A model generated the notes under the pieces. That model was not told the origin of the DNA. It saw nothing but the letters and a program-made list of their open reading frames with translations, and did not search any database. A stretch of DNA of 64,000 nucleotides from the NCBI GenBank assembly GCA_022511225.1, contig JAFLRZ010000010.1, positions 19,575 through 83,574 of the forward strand. Direction: 5' to 3'. The first letter of the stretch is position 1; each line of letters begins with the position of its first letter. Origin of the DNA: Eubacterium sp. GTDB taxonomy: Bacteria; Bacillota; Clostridia; Oscillospirales; Acutalibacteraceae. A program made the position numbers and the translations under genes. Below, in pieces: positions 61,175 to 64,000 of the stretch.

Positions 61175-62194
61175 TTATTCGCCCTTCATTCCGAGGAGCT
61201 CTACTTTACCATCAAATGATGCCTGTGATACTTTGATAGAATCAGTAATAGCATCATTGATATCGTCCTCAGTAGCACCAAATTCCTTTGCATATGTAGG
61301 ATTGATAAAGAGGTTGTAGTCCATAATGTATGGAAGGTGGTATGGATCCATACCGGAGTCAATACCCCTTTCAGCATAATCCTTAACAACCTTGCCCATA
61401 CCCATCTTCATCATCCAAGGAGCAACGGTAACTACCTTTCTGCCAGCCATGCCTCTTGCTTCGAATACAACTGCAAGCATTTCCTTCCAAGTCATATTGT
61501 ACATACCGATTGGAACTGCCTCGAAGCCCTTGTGGTCGCTTACTGCAGCACCGCAGATAACCTCACCTACCTGACGGCAAGTAAGCATTGCTGTACCTCC
61601 CTTAGGATAAAGAGTGCAAGGCCACTTATCCATAAACTCGATTTGCTCAATAAGAATAGTCCAAACCGGTCTTCTGCCCGGCTGAGTACCGAAAATGTAA
61701 GGAAGCTCAAGAACACATACGCTGAAATCATCATCACAAGCCTTCTCGCAAACCTCTTCCTGCAGAAGTCTTGACTTGATGTACTGGTTTTTCTGAGCAG
61801 CCTGCAACTCAGGCTTAATCTTTGCAAGATAGCTGAAATATGAGCCAAGAACAACTGCTCTCTTAACGCCAGCCTGCTTACAAAGCGGGAAAATCCTCTC
61901 AAGAGGAGCAATATTAAACTTCTTATAGTAATCCATTACCGGTGCAGGAAATTCAACTCTCTCGTCAACACCTGCAGCAAAAATGAAAACATCGTTACCC
62001 TTAAGAAGATCTAAAATTTCTTCGTCTGATTTCTTATTAATGTCGCCAAAAAGAATTTCCATTTCTTCAGGAATAGGTGCGCCCTGAGGAAGTGGAGGCA
62101 ACGCAACTGAAGTAACCTTGTGGCCATTTTTGATAAGCTGGTGTGCAGCTTCACAGCCGAGAAGACCTGTACCGCCAATCATAAATACATTCAT
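61175..62194 (-). CDS. NAD-dependent epimerase/dehydratase family protein (atypical SDR)
   Basis: A 339-aa Rossmann-fold protein from the ATG at 62194 (MNVFMIGGTGLLGCEAA), with GGAGGG 7 bases upstream. GGTGLLG is the NAD(P)-binding glycine motif. A canonical SDR YxxxK active site is not clear; the nearest candidates are in GSYFSYLAKIK. It may therefore be a non-catalytic or unusual member. Codon use is more regular than in the neighbours, which suggests strong expression. It has its own good promoter and a dyad at its predicted transcript start. Confidence 0.85.
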   Translation of the reverse strand: MNVFMIGGTGLLGCEAAHQLIKNGHKVTSVALPPLPQGAPIPEEMEILFGDINKKSDEEILDLLKGNDVFIFAAGVDERVEFPAPVMDYYKKFNIAPLERIFPLCKQAGVKRAVVLGSYFSYLAKIKPELQAAQKNQYIKSRLLQEEVCEKACDDDFSVCVLELPYIFGTQPGRRPVWTILIEQIEFMDKWPCTLYPKGGTAMLTCRQVGEVICGAAVSDHKGFEAVPIGMYNMTWKEMLAVVFEARGMAGRKVVTVAPWMMKMGMGKVVKDYAERGIDSGMDPYHLPYIMDYNLFINPTYAKEFGATEDDINDAITDSIKVSQASFDGKVELLGMKGE

Positions 62195-62248
62195 CTTTTT
62201 ACCCTCCGTTAATATACGAGCTATTTGGCACATTATGCCATCTATTAC

Positions 62249-62277
62249 ATTATAAACGCACTTCAACGTAAAGTCAA
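62249..62277 (-). promoter_or_regulatory. Promoter of the epimerase gene
   Basis: TTGACT (62272-62277), 17 bases, TATAAT (62249-62254), minus strand. A TGGCA-TAATG-TGCCA dyad (62226-62240) lies right at or after the predicted start, a possible operator. Confidence 0.88.
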
Positions 62278-62352
62278 TATAATTTAGTTTCTAAGCTGAA
62301 ATTCGACTATAAACACCAAGAGTCGCAGATAAAGAAAAAATATATTGAACAC

Positions 62353-63717
62353 TTAATTATTCTTCGAAATTATTTTAATTTCTTTATTTGGGGGTATTTT
62401 TTTGAATTTTTGATATCTCTCAAGGTATGTTCCTTTTTCCATAAAATTACTTGACCACTGAATTTGCTCTATGCTTTTGGGATACTCAATTATTTCTACT
62501 GTTGAGTAACCTTCTTCTAATGCTTCATTAACTGTATTATCCCTGATAACACCCATATAATCAAGGCGGAAATACGTAAGGCTCGTTACCAAAAGCAATA
62601 ATGCAAAGCTTAGATTCAAAACGTTATTGAATTTTATATTACTTGATATTTTGCTTGCTATGTTTTTTTCTGCAAACTTGCCGTATATAAAAATTACGAG
62701 CATAAAGTATTGTAAAAAATAACATCTCGGAGCAACGATATATATTTCTTTTCCGCTATTGGTAAACAGTAAGGGAATTGTCATAACAACCAAACATATT
62801 ACAGGCAGTAACTTTGCCACACTTCTGTTTTTAATAGCTTTATACATTTTGAATAAAAAGAATATCAAAAACAAAGCTATTGCCGATAAAAGTATTAATT
62901 CAAAAACAATAACTAACGTTTTATTTGCATTTTCCGGAAAAACGAAACTTGCATATTGCTTGAATGAGCCTATAAAGCCGACTGCTCTTTGATTTTTGCT
63001 TACGTCTCCCCTTTGCATCAATCTATATGAGCTGTTTGAAAACATAATAAGTGCTCCTATTAAAGAGCCAAAAAAGAAGCATAAGGATTTCCTGCAAATT
63101 TTCTTGTAAAAATAATATCTATACACAATGATGGCAAAAGCAAATATCAAACAAAACAATGTATAATGCTCGACACACATACACGCCAACAAGCCGTCGA
63201 AAATAAGAAATACATGTATAAGCTTGCTTTCTTCATCTTTGGTTGTAACAAAATAATAGAATATTAAAATCAGTACTGAAGGGACTACGTAATTTGTAAA
63301 ACCGCTCAGCCAGCCGATAGTAGAGCCAAAAATTTGAAAAGGCTGTAAATCACCAAAAGCAATTTGATTTGGTAAAACCAAAACTAAAACTGACGAAAAA
63401 GCGATAATGTAATTAACAGTGCTTTTTTTGTTATCAGATAAGCTATCAAATATTTTGCTTAAAACAAGTATTAGTAAAAACATAACAAATGTACAAAACA
63501 GAACTTTTGCAATTACTGATCTTGTAATAAGAATAATTAATAGATTGCCCAAATATCTTCCGTTATATCCGTCAAAAGCATTTTTAAGTCTTTCGGCACC
63601 AATACTTGAGCCCCATGCCCAATCATCTCCTGCAAATGGGAGAAAATAATAGAATATTCCCCAAAAAATAATCGTAAACAAATAGAGTATTATATTTTTA
63701 TTCGATTTTAATTTCAT
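62353..63717 (-). CDS. Polytopic membrane protein, DUF6056/GT-C-like
   Basis: A 454-aa protein with about 11-12 hydrophobic segments. The first outer loop holds AGDDWAWGSSIG followed by GYNGRYLGN, the acidic-loop pattern of the DUF6056 family, similar to GT-C type glycosyltransferases that use lipid-linked sugars. I start at the ATG at 63717 (MKLKSNKN) with AGGT about 10 bases upstream; a TTG eight codons earlier is less likely. It is A/T-rich and Phe/Ile-rich, with more AAA/TTT codons than its neighbours. The 158 bases between it and the epimerase hold only the epimerase promoter and dyad. Confidence 0.7.
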   Translation of the reverse strand: MKLKSNKNIILYLFTIIFWGIFYYFLPFAGDDWAWGSSIGAERLKNAFDGYNGRYLGNLLIILITRSVIAKVLFCTFVMFLLILVLSKIFDSLSDNKKSTVNYIIAFSSVLVLVLPNQIAFGDLQPFQIFGSTIGWLSGFTNYVVPSVLILIFYYFVTTKDEESKLIHVFLIFDGLLACMCVEHYTLFCLIFAFAIIVYRYYFYKKICRKSLCFFFGSLIGALIMFSNSSYRLMQRGDVSKNQRAVGFIGSFKQYASFVFPENANKTLVIVFELILLSAIALFLIFFLFKMYKAIKNRSVAKLLPVICLVVMTIPLLFTNSGKEIYIVAPRCYFLQYFMLVIFIYGKFAEKNIASKISSNIKFNNVLNLSFALLLLVTSLTYFRLDYMGVIRDNTVNEALEEGYSTVEIIEYPKSIEQIQWSSNFMEKGTYLERYQKFKKIPPNKEIKIISKNN

Positions 63718-63785
63718 AATTATTTTACCTGCAATTTTCAATAATAAACTTTAGTATAGGATTAGACGAAATAAAGTAATAAAAT

Positions 63786-63831
63786 AAAAAGCCTTGAAAC
63801 AAGCATAAAATCAAGTGTTTCAAAGCTTTTT
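63786..63831. terminator. Terminator downstream of the tRNA genes
   Basis: AAAAAGC-TTGAAACA pairs with TGTTTCAA-GCTTTTT with one mismatch and a 14-base loop. On the minus strand it lies just after tRNA-Thr and is followed by a T-rich stretch. Confidence 0.8.
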
Positions 63832-63834
63832 ATT

Positions 63835-63910
63835 TGGAGCTGATAACCGGACTTGAACCGGTGACCTCATCCTTACCAAGGATGTGCTCTACCACCTGAG
63901 CCATATCAGC
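63835..63910 (-). tRNA. tRNA-Thr (GGT anticodon)
   Basis: 76 bases including an encoded CCA. The acceptor GCTGATA/TATCAGC, the D arm GCTC...GAGC, the anticodon stem CATCC/GGATG with loop TTGGTAA (anticodon GGT) and the T arm ACCGG TTCAAGT CCGGT all pair. It reads ACC/ACU threonine codons. Confidence 0.97.
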
Positions 63911-63946
63911 AAAGATTATGGGTGATAAGTACACTTACCACCCACA

Positions 63947-64000
63947 TGGCGACCCGGAACGGGCTCGAACCGTCGACCTCTAGCGTGACAGGCTAGCGTT
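63947..64000 (-). tRNA. tRNA-Asp (GTC anticodon), 5' part beyond window
   Basis: The 3' end with encoded CCA, the acceptor half, the T arm (GACGG TTCGAGC CCGTT) and the anticodon arm CTAGC CTGTCAC GCTAG are visible; the loop gives anticodon GTC. The D arm and 5' acceptor strand lie past base 64000. It lies 36 bases upstream of tRNA-Thr in the same transcript direction. Confidence 0.93.

Noticed and set aside
1..64000. CRISPR arrays, insertion sequences, prophage, att sites or a replication origin
   Set aside because: I looked for spaced repeats, transposase or integrase motifs and DnaA-box clusters and saw none; all direct or inverted repeats found are terminators or short dyads.

Overview
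The window is about 64 kb of low-G+C, gene-dense DNA from a spore-forming member of the Firmicutes, most likely class Clostridia and possibly the Oscillospiraceae/Ruminococcaceae side. Three things support this. It carries spoIVA, a SipL-type (not SpoVID-type) coat gene and a tiny spoVM. It has a T-box leader and strong AGGAGG-like ribosome binding sites. It also has two conserved Firmicutes operons: yicC-remA-gmk-rpoZ-priA-def-fmt-(Zn peptidase)-rsmB-rlmN-stp-prkC-rsgA-thiN-spoVM, and dgt-dnaG-rpoD. I see no phage, IS element, CRISPR array or other mobile DNA, so this looks like core chromosome with small accessory islets. I cannot name the species from sequence alone.

Layout. 1-1.4 kb: the end of dapA and dapB (lysine/diaminopimelate). 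1.4-4.8 kb: cysE-cysS-aldo/keto reductase under a T-box leader with a candidate Cys specifier. 4.9-8.5 kb: recA-recX-rimO-pgsA. 8.6-11.7 kb: rpmB, then der-plsY and yceD-rpmF. 11.8-14.9 kb: pgi with a small P-loop gene, and a D,D-carboxypeptidase. 14.9-18 kb: mtaB, a GH10-like lipoprotein and two small genes. 18-21.4 kb: spoIVA, sipL, spoVM and a 47-codon Cys-rich membrane ORF. 21.4-34.2 kb: the long thiN-to-yicC operon. 34.4-35.8 kb: fumC. 35.8-39.1 kb: radical SAM, WYL regulator and a class B PBP. 39.1-48.9 kb: U32 peptidase, mltG, folate and acyltransferase genes, tmk, rpoD, dnaG and dgt. 49-52.5 kb: a phosphoesterase, a ygjP-like gene with an internal UGA, and tex. 52.6-57.3 kb: vitamin B6 salvage (pdxK, ECF S component, MocR-type regulator) with an MFS carrier and a TatD-linked radical SAM protein. 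57.4-64 kb: GH127 plus MATE, an epimerase, a GT-C-like membrane protein, and tRNA-Thr and tRNA-Asp.

How the genes fit together. SpoVM, SipL and SpoIVA form the base layer of the spore coat. Here they lie consecutively, spoVM in its conserved place after thiN and sipL-spoIVA directly downstream behind a SigE-like promoter. PrkC/Stp/RsgA form the kinase, phosphatase and ribosome-GTPase group. Def/Fmt, RlmN, RsmB, Der, RimO, MtaB, Tex and the ribosomal proteins serve translation. PBP, MltG and the carboxypeptidase act on the wall.

Most notable items: (1) a 29-codon spoVM; (2) a YgjP/DUF45 metallopeptidase-like gene interrupted by one in-frame UGA exactly where the family has the Cys of its R(W/F)GSC motif, with the frame open to its natural end; (3) a MocR regulator with Ala at the PLP-lysine position; (4) a terminator hairpin that contains the ribosome binding site of the PBP gene; (5) a Fur-family-like 7-1-7 inverted repeat over the mtaB promoter.
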